Below are positions 40,681 to 49,707 of a stretch of 64,000 nt of DNA, one piece after another (position 1 is the first letter of the stretch; each line of letters begins with the position of its first letter). The notes under the pieces were generated by a model that saw only the letters and a list, made by a program, of their open reading frames with translations, made no database searches and was not told the DNA's origin. The stretch covers positions 1 to 64,000 of the forward strand of contig JAFACG010000024.1 of NCBI GenBank assembly GCA_023425645.1, written 5' to 3'. The stretch comes from Pseudomonadota bacterium (lineage in GTDB: Bacteria; Pseudomonadota; Gammaproteobacteria; Burkholderiales; Burkholderiaceae_B). Made by a program: the position numbers and the translations under genes.

Positions 40681-40929
40681 CGCGGGCATACCGGTTTCGT
40701 TTGCGCAACCATAGCACGCCCGCCCCGCCTCGCGCACCTGGCGCAAGGGAGGGCCGGCGCGGCGGACTTGCGCCAACTCAATAAGCAGGAACCCGAATAT
40801 TCGTTAAAATTGACGGATTGAATCCAGTTTCTGTCGCCCCGCCCTGTGCGCCCGCCCGGCACTCGCGCCCGCCCACAGCCCGCCCCCTTGGTCCGACAGC
40901 CTTACCGATCCCGCAGGAGCTTTACTGAA

Positions 40930-41253
40930 ATGACCCATGTCGTCACCGAAAACTGTATCAAGTGCAAATTCACCGATTGCGTGGATGTGTGCCCCGTGGA
41001 CTGTTTTCGTGAAGGCCCGAATTTTCTGGTGATTGATCCGGACGAGTGCATCGATTGCGCCGTCTGTATTCCCGAATGCCCGGCCAACGCCATTTTCGCC
41101 GAGGAAGACGTTCCACAGGACCAGGTCCAGTTCATCGAGCTGAACGCCGAGCTTTCCCCGGTGTTCACTAGCATCAACCGCTCCAAGAAACCGCTGGAAG
41201 ACGCCGACAACTGGAACGGTGTGGAAAACAAACTACAGTATCTGGAACGCTGA
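40930..41253 (+). CDS. fdxA: 7Fe-8S ferredoxin FdxA
   Basis: Small electron carrier of 107 residues with one [3Fe-4S] and one [4Fe-4S] cluster. Cys pattern is [17 protein letters not shown] then [12 protein letters not shown], followed by the C-terminal extension usual for FdxA ([20 protein letters not shown]). The ATG at 40930 follows GGAGC. It stands alone between divergent pncB and phaZ. Confidence 0.96.
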   Translation: MTHVVTENCIKCKFTDCVDVCPVDCFREGPNFLVIDPDECIDCAVCIPECPANAIFAEEDVPQDQVQFIELNAELSPVFTSINRSKKPLEDADNWNGVENKLQYLER

Positions 41254-41345
41254 TCCGCGCCCGCGCCCTCTGACCGCCGGCGCCGCGCCTGCCTTTCTTC
41301 CCTGCCGCGCTTGCGTCGGCCGCCGCACTTTTGATACAAGAAACA

Positions 41346-41443
41346 TTGCTGCAACGCAGCAACGGGATAATCCCAAGTCAAAAGCGGCGGCAAAAGCCGT
41401 ATTGTTTCAAGTAGCAAATAAGCTTATGCATTTATTTGCATAA
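41346..41443 (+). promoter_or_regulatory. Two palindromes upstream of phaZ
   Basis: TTGCTGC-AAC-GCAGCAA (41346-41362) is a perfect 7-base dyad containing CTGC-N3-GCAG, the type of site bound by the PHA regulator PhaR in some bacteria. TTATGCA-N6-TGCATAA (41424-41443), nested in GCAAATAA/TTATTTGC arms, lies closer to the gene. A GATAAT hexamer (41366-41371) sits beside the first dyad. Regulation is inferred. Confidence 0.45.
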
Positions 41444-41474
41444 GGAATCAGGCAACACCAAGGCGCAACCACCT

Positions 41475-42698
41475 ATGCTCTACGATCTGCACGAACTCCA
41501 GCGCTCCTTCCTGGCGCCGCTGGCAGCCTTCTCGGGCACCAGCTCGCAGCTGTTCTCCCATCCCTACAGCCCGCTGGCCTACACCCCCGTGTCCCGGCAA
41601 CTGGCGGCGGCGTACGAGCTCGTGCATCGCCTGGGCAAGGACTACGAAAAACCAGCCTGGGGACTAAGCCAGACGGAGATCCAGGGGCGCACGGTCGCGG
41701 TCGCCGAGCGCGTGCAGATTGCCAAGCCCTTCTGCAACCTGATCCATTTCAGCCGCGACTTTCCTGAAGCCGACCAGGACCCCAAGATCCTGCTGGTGGC
41801 GCCCCTGTCGGGCCACCACGCCACCTTGCTGCGTGAAACCGTGCGCGCCCTGCTGCCGGAGCACTCGATCTACGTCACCGACTGGGTGGACGCGCGCATG
41901 GTGCCCCAGTCGGCCGGCCCCTTCCATCTGGACGACTACGTGCTGTACATCCAGGAATTCATCCGCGCCCTGGGACCCGACGTGCACGTGATGTCCGTGT
42001 GCCAGCCCACCGTGCCGGTGCTGGCCGCCGTGTCGCTCATGGCCAGCCGCAAGGATCCCAAGATGCCGCGCAGCCTGATCATGATGGGCGGCCCCATCGA
42101 CACGCGCCAGTCGCCCACCCAGGTCAACCGCCTGGCCACCACCAAGCCCTATGCCTGGTTCGAGAACAACCTGATCCACCGGGTCCCGTCCAAATACCCC
42201 GGCGCGGGTCGGCGCGTCTACCCCGGATTTCTGCAGCACGCCGGCTTCATCGCCATGAATCCGGATCGGCACATGCATTCTCACTACGACTTCTACCAGC
42301 ACCTGATCAAGGGCGACGAGGACGACGCCGAAGCGCACCGCCGCTTCTACGATGAATACAACGCCGTGCTGGACATGCCCGCCGAGTTCTACCTGGACAC
42401 CATACGCGTGGTGTTCCAGGAGCAGCAGCTGCCCAAGGGTCAATGGCATGTGCGCGGCGAACAGGTGCGCCCGCAGGACATCCAGGGCGTGGCGCTCTTC
42501 ACCATCGAAGGCGAACTGGACGACATCTCCGGCCTGGGGCAGACGCATGCCGCCCAGGGCTTGTGCTCGGGCATTGCCCCGGAACTCAAGCAGCAGTTCA
42601 CGGCGCCGCGTTGCGGCCACTACGGGATTTTCTCGGGAAGCCGCTGGCGCACGCTGATCTGTCCTAAAATCAAGGATTTCATCCGTCAGCACGCCTGA
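41475..42698 (+). CDS. phaZ: Intracellular polyhydroxybutyrate depolymerase
   Basis: Degrades stored polyhydroxybutyrate granules inside the cell. The 407-residue alpha/beta-hydrolase has the Cys-type nucleophile found in the Ralstonia eutropha PhaZ1 group: Cys176 in MSVCQPTVPVLAA, with Asp349 (EGELDDISG) and His382 (RCGHYGIFSG) completing the triad. The start MLYDLHELQRSFLAPLA is typical. No phaC, phaA or phaR is present in the window, so it is unlinked to the synthesis genes. Confidence 0.95.
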   Translation: MLYDLHELQRSFLAPLAAFSGTSSQLFSHPYSPLAYTPVSRQLAAAYELVHRLGKDYEKPAWGLSQTEIQGRTVAVAERVQIAKPFCNLIHFSRDFPEADQDPKILLVAPLSGHHATLLRETVRALLPEHSIYVTDWVDARMVPQSAGPFHLDDYVLYIQEFIRALGPDVHVMSVCQPTVPVLAAVSLMASRKDPKMPRSLIMMGGPIDTRQSPTQVNRLATTKPYAWFENNLIHRVPSKYPGAGRRVYPGFLQHAGFIAMNPDRHMHSHYDFYQHLIKGDEDDAEAHRRFYDEYNAVLDMPAEFYLDTIRVVFQEQQLPKGQWHVRGEQVRPQDIQGVALFTIEGELDDISGLGQTHAAQGLCSGIAPELKQQFTAPRCGHYGIFSGSRWRTLICPKIKDFIRQHA

Positions 42699-42749
42699 TT
42701 TCGCCCACCGCGCATCTCCACGGGGCCGGTCGGCCCCGTTTTTGCATTC

Positions 42750-43379
42750 ATGTCCGACTCACTGATGCGGCGCATCGACGCCCTGCTTCCTCAAACCCAG
42801 TGCACGCGCTGCGGCTACGACGCCTGTCTGCCCTACGCCCAGGCCATCGCCCTGGAGGGCGAGGCCATCAACCGCTGCCCGCCCGGCGGCCAGGAAGGCG
42901 TGCGCGCCCTGGCCGCCCTGCTGGGGCGAGAGGAAACGCCCCTGGACCCGGAATGCGGGGAATTCGCCGGCCCGAGCCGCGCCGTCATCATCGAGGAACA
43001 CTGCATAGGCTGCACGCTGTGCATCCAGGCCTGCCCGGTCGATGCCATCGTCGGCGCCAACAAGCTCATGCACACCGTGCTGGCCGATCGCTGCACAGGC
43101 TGCGAACTGTGCCTGCCGCCCTGTCCGGTGGATTGCATCACCATGGTGCCCACCGATGACTGGACGCCATCGCAGGCCGAGCAGGCCAGGCGCGATACCG
43201 AACAGCGTCGCCTGCGCCTGCTGGCCCGCCACGCCGAGAGCTCGGAGCTGGCAGCGCGCACGCTGGCCAACAAGCCCGTGCTGGCCAACGACGCCGACCA
43301 GGCCGACAAGCGCCAGGCCTCCATCGCCGCCGCCCTGGCCCGCGCCCGCGCCCGCCGCGCGGGCCAGGGCGGCAACTGA
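42750..43379 (+). CDS. rsxB: RnfB/RsxB-like ferredoxin without membrane anchor
   Basis: Iron-sulfur protein of 209 residues. Residues 18-44 hold the Fe-S motif CTRCGYDAC...CPPGG seen in RnfB, followed by two [4Fe-4S] ferredoxin motifs ([16 protein letters not shown] and [16 protein letters not shown]). It lacks the N-terminal membrane helix of true RnfB and no other rnf/rsx genes are near, so it cannot form a normal Rnf complex here. It is 8 bases before nth, echoing the rsx-nth linkage of enterobacteria. It may be an independent electron carrier. Confidence 0.87.
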   Translation: MSDSLMRRIDALLPQTQCTRCGYDACLPYAQAIALEGEAINRCPPGGQEGVRALAALLGREETPLDPECGEFAGPSRAVIIEEHCIGCTLCIQACPVDAIVGANKLMHTVLADRCTGCELCLPPCPVDCITMVPTDDWTPSQAEQARRDTEQRRLRLLARHAESSELAARTLANKPVLANDADQADKRQASIAAALARARARRAGQGGN

Positions 43380-43387
43380 ATCACGCC

Positions 43388-44026
43388 ATGAACGCCGCCA
43401 AACGCCACGAAATCTTCAGCCGCTTCCAGGCCGCCAATCCCAAGCCCACCACGGAGCTGGAATACGACAGCACCTTCCAGCTGCTGATCGCCGTCATCCT
43501 GTCCGCCCAGGCCACCGACAAATCGGTCAACCTGGCCACGCGCCGCTTCTTCCCGGAGCACGGCACGCCCCAAGGCATCCTGGCCATGGGCGAGGACGGG
43601 TTGCGCGAGGCCATCAAGACCATAGGCCTGTACAAGACCAAGGCCGCCAACGTCATCAAGACCTGCCAGATCCTGCTGGAGCGGCACCAGGGCCAGGTGC
43701 CCTGCGACCGGGCCGCGCTGGAGGCTCTGCCCGGCGTGGGCCGCAAGACGGCCAACGTGGTGCTGAACACCGCCTTCGGCCTGCCCACCATCGCCGTGGA
43801 CACGCACATCTTCCGCGTGGCCAACCGCACCGGCATCGCTCCCGGCAAGAATGTGCTGGAAGTGGAAAAGAAGCTGGAGCGCGTCATTCCCAAGGAATTC
43901 CTGCTGGACGCCCACCACTGGCTCATCCTGCACGGCCGCTACATCTGCGTCGCCCGCACGCCCAAATGCCCCCAATGCGGCATTGCCGACCTGTGCGAGT
44001 TCAAGCCCAAGACGGTCGCCAAGTAG
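43388..44026 (+). CDS. nth: Endonuclease III
   Basis: DNA glycosylase/AP lyase for oxidized pyrimidines. The 212 residues have the helix-hairpin-helix LPGVGRKTANVV with catalytic Lys120, Asp138 in VDTHIFRV, and a C-terminal [4Fe-4S] Cys set (C-x6-C-x2-C-x5-C around CVARTPKCPQCGIADLC). It is normal length. It lies directly after the ferredoxin gene and probably shares its transcript. Confidence 0.97.
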   Translation: MNAAKRHEIFSRFQAANPKPTTELEYDSTFQLLIAVILSAQATDKSVNLATRRFFPEHGTPQGILAMGEDGLREAIKTIGLYKTKAANVIKTCQILLERHQGQVPCDRAALEALPGVGRKTANVVLNTAFGLPTIAVDTHIFRVANRTGIAPGKNVLEVEKKLERVIPKEFLLDAHHWLILHGRYICVARTPKCPQCGIADLCEFKPKTVAK

Positions 44027-44039
44027 ATCGGATCCCGCC

Positions 44040-44064
44040 GGCGGCTCCTTCGGGGAGCCGCCTT
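44040..44064 (+). terminator. Hairpin terminator after nth
   Basis: GGCGGCTCC/GGAGCCGCC, a 9-bp stem with TTCGG loop, 13 bases after the nth stop; only TT follows, so the U tail is weak. Confidence 0.6.
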
Positions 44065-44101
44065 CCCGTCCGCCACCGGAGTTTCCCTATCCTATGACAA
44101 A

Positions 44102-44126
44102 CCCGCATGGTTTTTGCCCATGCGGG
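44102..44126. terminator. Second hairpin between nth and livG
   Basis: CCCGCATGG and CCATGCGGG form a perfect 9-bp stem with a 7-base loop. It lies 48 bases before livG and may be a terminator or a leader structure for the ABC operon. Confidence 0.4.
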
Positions 44127-44174
44127 CTTCCATACTGAAACTCGACGTTAACTCCGCACAAGGGCTGGCAGGCG

Positions 44175-44948
44175 ATGACAGAGTACATTCTGCGCACCGA
44201 GAACCTGGTGAAGGAATTCCTGGGTTTCGTGGCTGTCGACAAGGTCAATCTACAGGTGAGGCGCGGGGACATACACGCGCTGATCGGTCCCAATGGAGCA
44301 GGCAAGACGACCTGCTTCAACCTGCTCACCAAGTTCATCGCCCCCACCTCCGGCCGGATCTACTTCAACGATACCGAGATCACCCGGGAGCGGCCGGCAC
44401 AGATCGCCCGGCGCGGCATCATCCGCTCTTTCCAGATCTCGGCGGTGTTTCCGCAGCTGACCGTGCTGGAGAACGTGCGCATCGGCCTGCAGCGCCGCAC
44501 CGGCGCCTCTTTTCAATTCTGGCGCAACGAGCGCTGCCTGGACGGCCTGAACGAGCGCGCCATGGATCTGCTGGAGCAGGTGGACCTGGCCGGCTTCGCC
44601 CAGGACCTGACCGTCAACCTCCCCTATGGGCGCAAGCGCGCCCTGGAGATCGCCACCACGCTGGCCATGGAGCCCGAACTGATGCTGCTGGACGAGCCTA
44701 CCCAGGGCATGGGCCACGAGGACGTGGAGCGGATCACCGAGCTGATCCGCAAGGTCAGCGCCGGGCGCAGCATCCTGATGGTCGAACACAATATGAACGT
44801 GGTCTCCTCCATTGCCGACCGCATCACGGTACTGGCGCGCGGCGCCGTCCTGGCCGAAGGCCCCTACGAGGACGTGTCCCGCAATCCGGCCGTCATGCAG
44901 GCCTATATGGGAACCACCGCAACCGAACTGCAAGGAGCGCATCCATGA
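44175..44948 (+). CDS. livG: ABC importer ATPase, LivG type
   Basis: One of two ATPases of a branched-chain/amide-type importer. The 257-residue protein has Walker A GPNGAGKTT (Lys44), the LivG-specific insert between the Q-loop and signature, a signature-like LPYGRKRALEIATTLA, and Walker B LMLLDEPTQGM. It is first gene of the livG-livF-SBP-livH-livM operon and overlaps livF by 4 bases. Confidence 0.92.
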   Translation: MTEYILRTENLVKEFLGFVAVDKVNLQVRRGDIHALIGPNGAGKTTCFNLLTKFIAPTSGRIYFNDTEITRERPAQIARRGIIRSFQISAVFPQLTVLENVRIGLQRRTGASFQFWRNERCLDGLNERAMDLLEQVDLAGFAQDLTVNLPYGRKRALEIATTLAMEPELMLLDEPTQGMGHEDVERITELIRKVSAGRSILMVEHNMNVVSSIADRITVLARGAVLAEGPYEDVSRNPAVMQAYMGTTATELQGAHP

Positions 44949-45658
44949 GCAAGGCCGCCCTGGAAATCGAGGATCTGCATGCCTGGTACGGGGAGTCCCA
45001 CATCCTGCACGGAGTCAACCTGAGCGTGGCGCAGGGCGAGGTCGTCACGCTGCTGGGGCGCAACGGCGCCGGCCGCACCAGCACGCTGCGCGCCATCCTC
45101 GGCCTGACGGACACGCGCCGCGGCTCCATCCGCATCCAGGGAGCCGAATCCATCCATCTGCCCACCTATCGCGTGGCCCACCTGGGCGTGGGCTATTGCC
45201 CCGAAGAGCGCGGCATATTCGCCGGTCTGACCTGCGAGGAGAACCTGCTGCTGCCGCCGGCCATCGGCTCCACGCCGGGAGGCGGCATGTCGCTGGCCGA
45301 GATCTACGAAATGTTCCCCAACCTGGAGGAGCGCCGCCACTCTCCGGGCACGCGCCTGTCCGGGGGCGAGCAGCAGATGCTGGCCGTGGCCCGCATCCTG
45401 CGCACCGGCGCCAACCTGCTGCTGCTCGATGAAATCTCCGAAGGCCTGGCCCCGGTCATCGTGCAGGCGCTGGCCCGCATGATCGCCACCCTGAAGGCCA
45501 AAGGCTACACCATCGTCATGGTGGAGCAGAATTTCCACTTCGCCGCTCCCCTGGCCGACCATTTCTACGTCATGGAGCACGGCCAGGTGGTCGAGAGCTT
45601 CGCGGCCAGCGAGCTCGCCCACAAGCACGAGACACTCAACACCTTGCTCGGGGTCTGA
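44945..45658 (+). CDS. livF: ABC importer ATPase, LivF type, with Arg in Walker A
   Basis: Second ATPase of the importer, 237 residues. The nucleotide-binding loop reads GRNGAGRTS, so Arg44 stands where the invariant Walker A Lys is expected. Signature LSGGEQQMLAVARIL and Walker B LLLLDEISEGLAP are normal. A Lys to Arg change usually lowers ATP hydrolysis, although I believe several LivF-like proteins of this subgroup share it. LivG keeps its Lys, so the pair could be asymmetric. Confidence 0.9.
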   Translation: MSKAALEIEDLHAWYGESHILHGVNLSVAQGEVVTLLGRNGAGRTSTLRAILGLTDTRRGSIRIQGAESIHLPTYRVAHLGVGYCPEERGIFAGLTCEENLLLPPAIGSTPGGGMSLAEIYEMFPNLEERRHSPGTRLSGGEQQMLAVARILRTGANLLLLDEISEGLAPVIVQALARMIATLKAKGYTIVMVEQNFHFAAPLADHFYVMEHGQVVESFAASELAHKHETLNTLLGV

Positions 45659-45713
45659 CCCTTTCCCGCCGGCAAGGCCAGACACGCCACTCAACACCAC
45701 GAGGAGACAGCCC

Positions 45714-46922
45714 ATGAAGCTTGCAACGATCAGCGCCGCCCTGACGACGGCCGGACTACTACTGGCCCAACCGGCAGTTGCGGCCATCTCCGATGACGTG
45801 ATCCGCATCGGGTTCATCACGGACATGTCGGGAGTCTATTCCGACATCGACGGCAAGGCCGGCGGCGACGCCATCCGCATGGCCATCGCCGATGCGGGCG
45901 GCGAGATCAACGGCAAGAAGATCGAGCTGCTGGTGGCCGACCACCAGAACAAGGCCGACATCGCGTCCGCCCGGGCCCGCGAATGGTTCGACAGCCAGAA
46001 GCTGGACGTGCTGATCGGCGGCACCAATTCGGCCACCTCGCTGGCCATGGCCGCGGTGGCGGCGGAAAAGAAGAAGCCCTTCATCGCGGTGGGCGCAGGC
46101 TCCTCCAACCTGACCAATTCCCAGTGCACGCCCTACACCGTGCACTACGCCTACGACACCATCGCCCTGGCGCGCGGCACGGGCGCCGCCGTGGTCAAGG
46201 ACGGCGGCAAGAGCTGGTATTTCCTGACGGCGGACTACGCCTTCGGCCACTCGCTGGAACGCGACACGGCCGAGGTCGTGAAGAAAGCCGGCGGCGAGGT
46301 CAAGGGCCAGGTGCGCGTGCCTCTGGGCGCCTCGGACTTCTCCTCCTTCCTATTGCAGGCGCAGTCCTCCGGGGCCAAGATCCTGGGCCTGGCCAATGCC
46401 GGCGGCGACTTCATCAACTCGGTCAAGGCCGCCAATGAATTCGGCATCACCGCCACCATGCATCTGGCCGGGCTGCTGGTATTCATCAACGACGTGCACG
46501 CCCTGGGGCTGGAAGCCACCCAGAACCTGTACCTGACCACCGCCTGGTACTGGGACCAGAGCGACGCTTCTCGAGAATGGGCGCAGCGCTTCTTCAAGGA
46601 GCAGAACCGCATGCCGTCCTTCCTGCAGGCGGGCGATTACTCCAGCGCCGCCTTCTACCTGAAGGGTGTCAAGGAAACCGGCACGGACGATGCCGACACC
46701 CTTATGAAATGGATGAAGTCCAACCCCATCAAGGACATGTTCACCGACCACGGCGTCGTGCGCGAGGACGGCCGCATGGTGCACGACATGTACCTGATGC
46801 AGGTGAAAAAGCCCGGCGAATCCAAGCAGCCCTGGGACTACTACAAGCTGGTCGAGACCTTGCCGGGAGACAAGGTCTATGCCTCGCTGCAAGAATCCAC
46901 CTGCTCGCTGGTGAAAAAATAA
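45714..46922 (+). CDS. ABC importer periplasmic substrate-binding protein (type I fold)
   Basis: Periplasmic receptor of the first importer, 402 residues with a signal peptide ending near AVAA (about residue 24). The Peripla_BP_6 fold starts IRIGFITDMSGVYSDIDGKA and holds the usual GGTNSATSLA ligand loop. Substrate cannot be told: the family covers branched-chain amino acids, amides, urea and aromatic acids. Unusually for Liv operons, it lies third, after both ATPase genes. Confidence 0.88.
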   Translation: MKLATISAALTTAGLLLAQPAVAAISDDVIRIGFITDMSGVYSDIDGKAGGDAIRMAIADAGGEINGKKIELLVADHQNKADIASARAREWFDSQKLDVLIGGTNSATSLAMAAVAAEKKKPFIAVGAGSSNLTNSQCTPYTVHYAYDTIALARGTGAAVVKDGGKSWYFLTADYAFGHSLERDTAEVVKKAGGEVKGQVRVPLGASDFSSFLLQAQSSGAKILGLANAGGDFINSVKAANEFGITATMHLAGLLVFINDVHALGLEATQNLYLTTAWYWDQSDASREWAQRFFKEQNRMPSFLQAGDYSSAAFYLKGVKETGTDDADTLMKWMKSNPIKDMFTDHGVVREDGRMVHDMYLMQVKKPGESKQPWDYYKLVETLPGDKVYASLQESTCSLVKK

Positions 46923-46995
46923 GAACCCGCCGGCCGGCCGCTGCCGCGGCCGGCCCATGCCTGAGGACTGACTACATGCACGGGTCGCGCATACT

Positions 46996-47883
46996 ATGAC
47001 GGATATTTTCGGTATTCCCCTGCAGGCTCTGCTGGGCCAGCTGCTGCTGGGCCTGGTGAACGGTTCCTTCTACGCCGTGCTGTCCCTGGGGCTGGCCATC
47101 ATCTTCGGCCTGCTCAACATCATCAACTTCGCCCACGGCGCCCTGTACATGCTGGGCGCATTCCTGGCCTGGATGGGCATGCAATACCTGGGCCTGAACT
47201 ACTGGGTCATGCTGGCGCTCGCGCCGCTGGGCGTGGCCCTGTTCGGCATCATCCTGGAACGCCTGTTCCTGCGCCACCTCTACCGGCTGGACCACCTCTA
47301 CGGCCTGCTGCTGACCTTCGGCCTGACGCTGTTGCTCGAAGGCGTGTTCCGCAGCATCTACGGCGTGTCCGGCCAGCCCTACCCCACGCCCAAGCTGCTG
47401 CAGGGCGGCTACAACCTGGGCTTCATGTTCCTGCCCATCTATCGCGCCTGGGTCGTGGCGGCCTCCGTCGTGGTGTGCCTGGCGACCTGGTTCATGATAG
47501 AGAAGACCCGGCTGGGCGCCCTGCTGAGGGCCGCCACCGAGAATCCCAAGCTGGTCGAGGCCTTCGGCGTCAACGTGCCCTTGATGATCACCCTCACCTA
47601 CGCCTTCGGCGTGGGCCTGGCGGGCTTTGCCGGCGTACTGGCCGCCCCCATCCTGCAGGTCTCCCCCCTGATGGGCAGCAACCTGATCATCGTGGTCTTC
47701 GCCGTGGTGGTCATCGGCGGCATGGGCTCCATCCTGGGCTCCATCCTGACCGGCCTGGGCCTGGGCGTCATCGAAGGCCTCACCAAGGTGTTCTGGCCCG
47801 AAGCCTCCAATACCGTCGTGTTCATCATCATGGTCATCGTCCTGCTGCTGCGTCCGGCGGGCCTGTTCGGGAAAGTCAAATGA
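46996..47883 (+). CDS. livH: ABC importer permease, LivH type
   Basis: Inner-membrane permease of 295 residues with about eight hydrophobic segments, starting with the LivH pattern LLLGLVNGSFYAVLSLGLAI and containing FAHGALYMLGA, the EAA-like GFAGVLAAP and GGMGSILGS. The gene overlaps livM by 4 bases. It partners with LivM to form the channel of the first importer. Confidence 0.92.
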   Translation: MTDIFGIPLQALLGQLLLGLVNGSFYAVLSLGLAIIFGLLNIINFAHGALYMLGAFLAWMGMQYLGLNYWVMLALAPLGVALFGIILERLFLRHLYRLDHLYGLLLTFGLTLLLEGVFRSIYGVSGQPYPTPKLLQGGYNLGFMFLPIYRAWVVAASVVVCLATWFMIEKTRLGALLRAATENPKLVEAFGVNVPLMITLTYAFGVGLAGFAGVLAAPILQVSPLMGSNLIIVVFAVVVIGGMGSILGSILTGLGLGVIEGLTKVFWPEASNTVVFIIMVIVLLLRPAGLFGKVK

Positions 47884-48851
47884 AACGAGAGATCCCTGTC
47901 TTCATCGTTCTGCTCCTGATCGTCGCGCTGCTGCCGGCCATGGGCGCCTATCCCATCTTCATCATGAAGGTCATGTGCTATGCGCTGTTCGCCTGCGCCT
48001 TCAACCTGCTGCTGGGCTACACGGGGCTGCTGTCCTTCGGGCACGCCGCCTTCCTGGGCGGGGCGGCCTACGCCACCGGCCAGTCGCTGGCGGTCTGGGG
48101 CTGGCCCACGGCGGCCGGGCTGCTCTTCGGCACGGCCTGCGCCGGCGCGCTGGGCCTGGTGATGGGCGCGCTGTCCATCCGGCGCAGCGGCATCTACTTC
48201 GCCATGATCACCCTGGCGCTGGCGCAGATGCTGTTCTTCTTCTTCCTGCAGGCGCCCTTCACGGGCGGCGAGGACGGCCTGCAGGGCATTCCGCGCGGCA
48301 GCATCCTGGGCTGGGACCTGTCCCGTGACCTGAACCTGTACTACCTGGTGCTGGGCATCTTCACCTTCGGCTTCCTGCTGATCTGGCGCTGCGTGCACTC
48401 GCCCTTCGGCCAGGTCCTCAAGGCCATACGCGAGAACGAGCCGCGCGCCATCTCGCTGGGCTACGACGTGGATCGCTTCAAGCTGCTGGCCTTCGTGCTG
48501 TCGGCCGCCCTGTCGGGGCTGGCGGGCGCCACCAAGTCGCTGGTGTTCGTGTCGGCCACGCTGACCGACGCCACCTGGCAGATGTCGGGCCTGGTCATCC
48601 TGATGACGCTGATCGGCGGACTGGGCACCCTGGCCGGCCCCGTGATCGGCGCCATCATCGTGGTCGTGCTGGAAAACAAGGTCGGCGAATGGGGCGCGCT
48701 GCTCGCCCAATGGACGGGCTGGAACGGATTCCGCACCCTGGGCGAATCCGTCACCATCGTCATCGGCCTGATCTTCATCCTGTGCGTGATGGCATTCCGG
48801 CGCGGCATCGTGGGCGAGCTGGCCTGGCGGCTGCGCCGCCGCGAGGCGTGA
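47880..48851 (+). CDS. livM: ABC importer permease, LivM type
   Basis: Second permease, 323 residues and about nine hydrophobic segments. Typical LivM motifs are LLLGYTGLLSFGHAAFLG, VMGALSIRRSGIYFAMITLA and ENEPRAISLGYDVDRFKLLAF. It overlaps livH by 4 bases and ends the operon. Confidence 0.92.
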   Translation: MKREIPVFIVLLLIVALLPAMGAYPIFIMKVMCYALFACAFNLLLGYTGLLSFGHAAFLGGAAYATGQSLAVWGWPTAAGLLFGTACAGALGLVMGALSIRRSGIYFAMITLALAQMLFFFFLQAPFTGGEDGLQGIPRGSILGWDLSRDLNLYYLVLGIFTFGFLLIWRCVHSPFGQVLKAIRENEPRAISLGYDVDRFKLLAFVLSAALSGLAGATKSLVFVSATLTDATWQMSGLVILMTLIGGLGTLAGPVIGAIIVVVLENKVGEWGALLAQWTGWNGFRTLGESVTIVIGLIFILCVMAFRRGIVGELAWRLRRREA

Positions 48852-48888
48852 GACGGACGCCAGCGCGGACGCGCATTATCGGACTTGT

Positions 48889-48902
48889 TTGATCTGGAAC
48901 AA
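48889..48902 (+). promoter_or_regulatory. FNR/CRP-type box upstream of ompW
   Basis: TTGAT-CTGG-AACAA matches the FNR half-sites TTGAT-N4-ATCAA at 9 of 10 positions. It lies 99 bases before the ompW start, with a weak -10-like stretch (TATCAAGAT) about 25 bases downstream. ompW is known to respond to oxygen through FNR in enterobacteria. Confidence 0.5.
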
Positions 48903-49001
48903 GTCCCGGCGGGTGCCTGTATCAAGATGTTGCTCTGGGTCAAACCGGGCGCCCCGGCGCTCGGGCATTCTGTAGGTCTGAATCAACCCTACGGAGTTCC
49001 C

Positions 49002-49643
49002 ATGAAAACCCGCCACCTGTTTCCAGCCCTGCACCTGTCCCTGCTCGCCGTCGGCGCGGCCGCCGTCCTCTACACGCCGGCCGGCCAGGCCCATGAAGCG
49101 GGCGACTTCCTGGTCAAAGGCGGCGTCACCCTGGTCAGCCCCAAGTCCAACAACGGCACGGTCGCGGACGGCGCCGTCAAGCTGGACGTGGGCAACAATG
49201 TGCGCCCCAGCTTCTCGCTGACCTACATGGCCACCCGCAACATCGGCGTGGAGCTGCTGGGCGCCTTCCCCTTCAAGCACAACATCGACAGCAACCTGGG
49301 ACGCATCGGCAGCACCAAGCACCTGCCTCCCACCCTCAGCCTGCAGTACCACTTCCTGCCGGACAGCGACTTCCAGCCCTATGTGGGCGTGGGCCTGAAC
49401 TACACCATGTTCTTCGACACCAAGTCCCAAGGCGCCCTGGAAGGCGCGGACCTGAAACTGAAGAACACCTGGGGCTTCGCCGCCCAGCTCGGCGTGGACT
49501 ACAAGCTGGACAAGAACTGGTTCCTGAACGCCGACGTGCGCTACATCAGCATCCGCCCCGACGTGAAGCTGAACGGCCAGTCCATCGGCAAGGCCAAGCT
49601 GGACCCCGTGGTCGCCACCATAGGCGTGGGCTACCGCTTCTAA
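49002..49643 (+). CDS. ompW: Outer-membrane protein OmpW family
   Basis: Eight-stranded outer-membrane beta-barrel of 213 residues that lets small hydrophobic molecules cross. A signal peptide ends near AGQAHE (about residue 30); the mature part has alternating strands, FLVKGGVTLVSPKSN, the LPPTLSLQYHF motif and the terminal aromatic GVGYRF. The ATG at 49002 (MKTRHLF) follows GGAG; longer frames upstream are unlikely. It lies between the two ABC importers, which face it from both sides. Confidence 0.93.
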   Translation: MKTRHLFPALHLSLLAVGAAAVLYTPAGQAHEAGDFLVKGGVTLVSPKSNNGTVADGAVKLDVGNNVRPSFSLTYMATRNIGVELLGAFPFKHNIDSNLGRIGSTKHLPPTLSLQYHFLPDSDFQPYVGVGLNYTMFFDTKSQGALEGADLKLKNTWGFAAQLGVDYKLDKNWFLNADVRYISIRPDVKLNGQSIGKAKLDPVVATIGVGYRF

Positions 49644-49659
49644 GACGCCCGAATGCAGA

Positions 49660-49690
49660 ACGGGCCGCCCCATGGGGCGGCCCGTCTTGC
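49660..49690. terminator. Bidirectional terminator between ompW and livF
   Basis: ACGGGCCGCCCC and GGGGCGGCCCGT are perfect 12-base inverted arms separated by AT, between two convergent genes. The U tail is weak on both strands. Confidence 0.65.
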
Positions 49691-49707
49691 GTTCAAGGAC
49701 GCGGCGT

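Noticed and set aside
48885..49001. Longer N-terminus for OmpW
   Set aside because: It would put a hydrophilic stretch before the signal peptide; the ATG at 49002 has a good Shine-Dalgarno.
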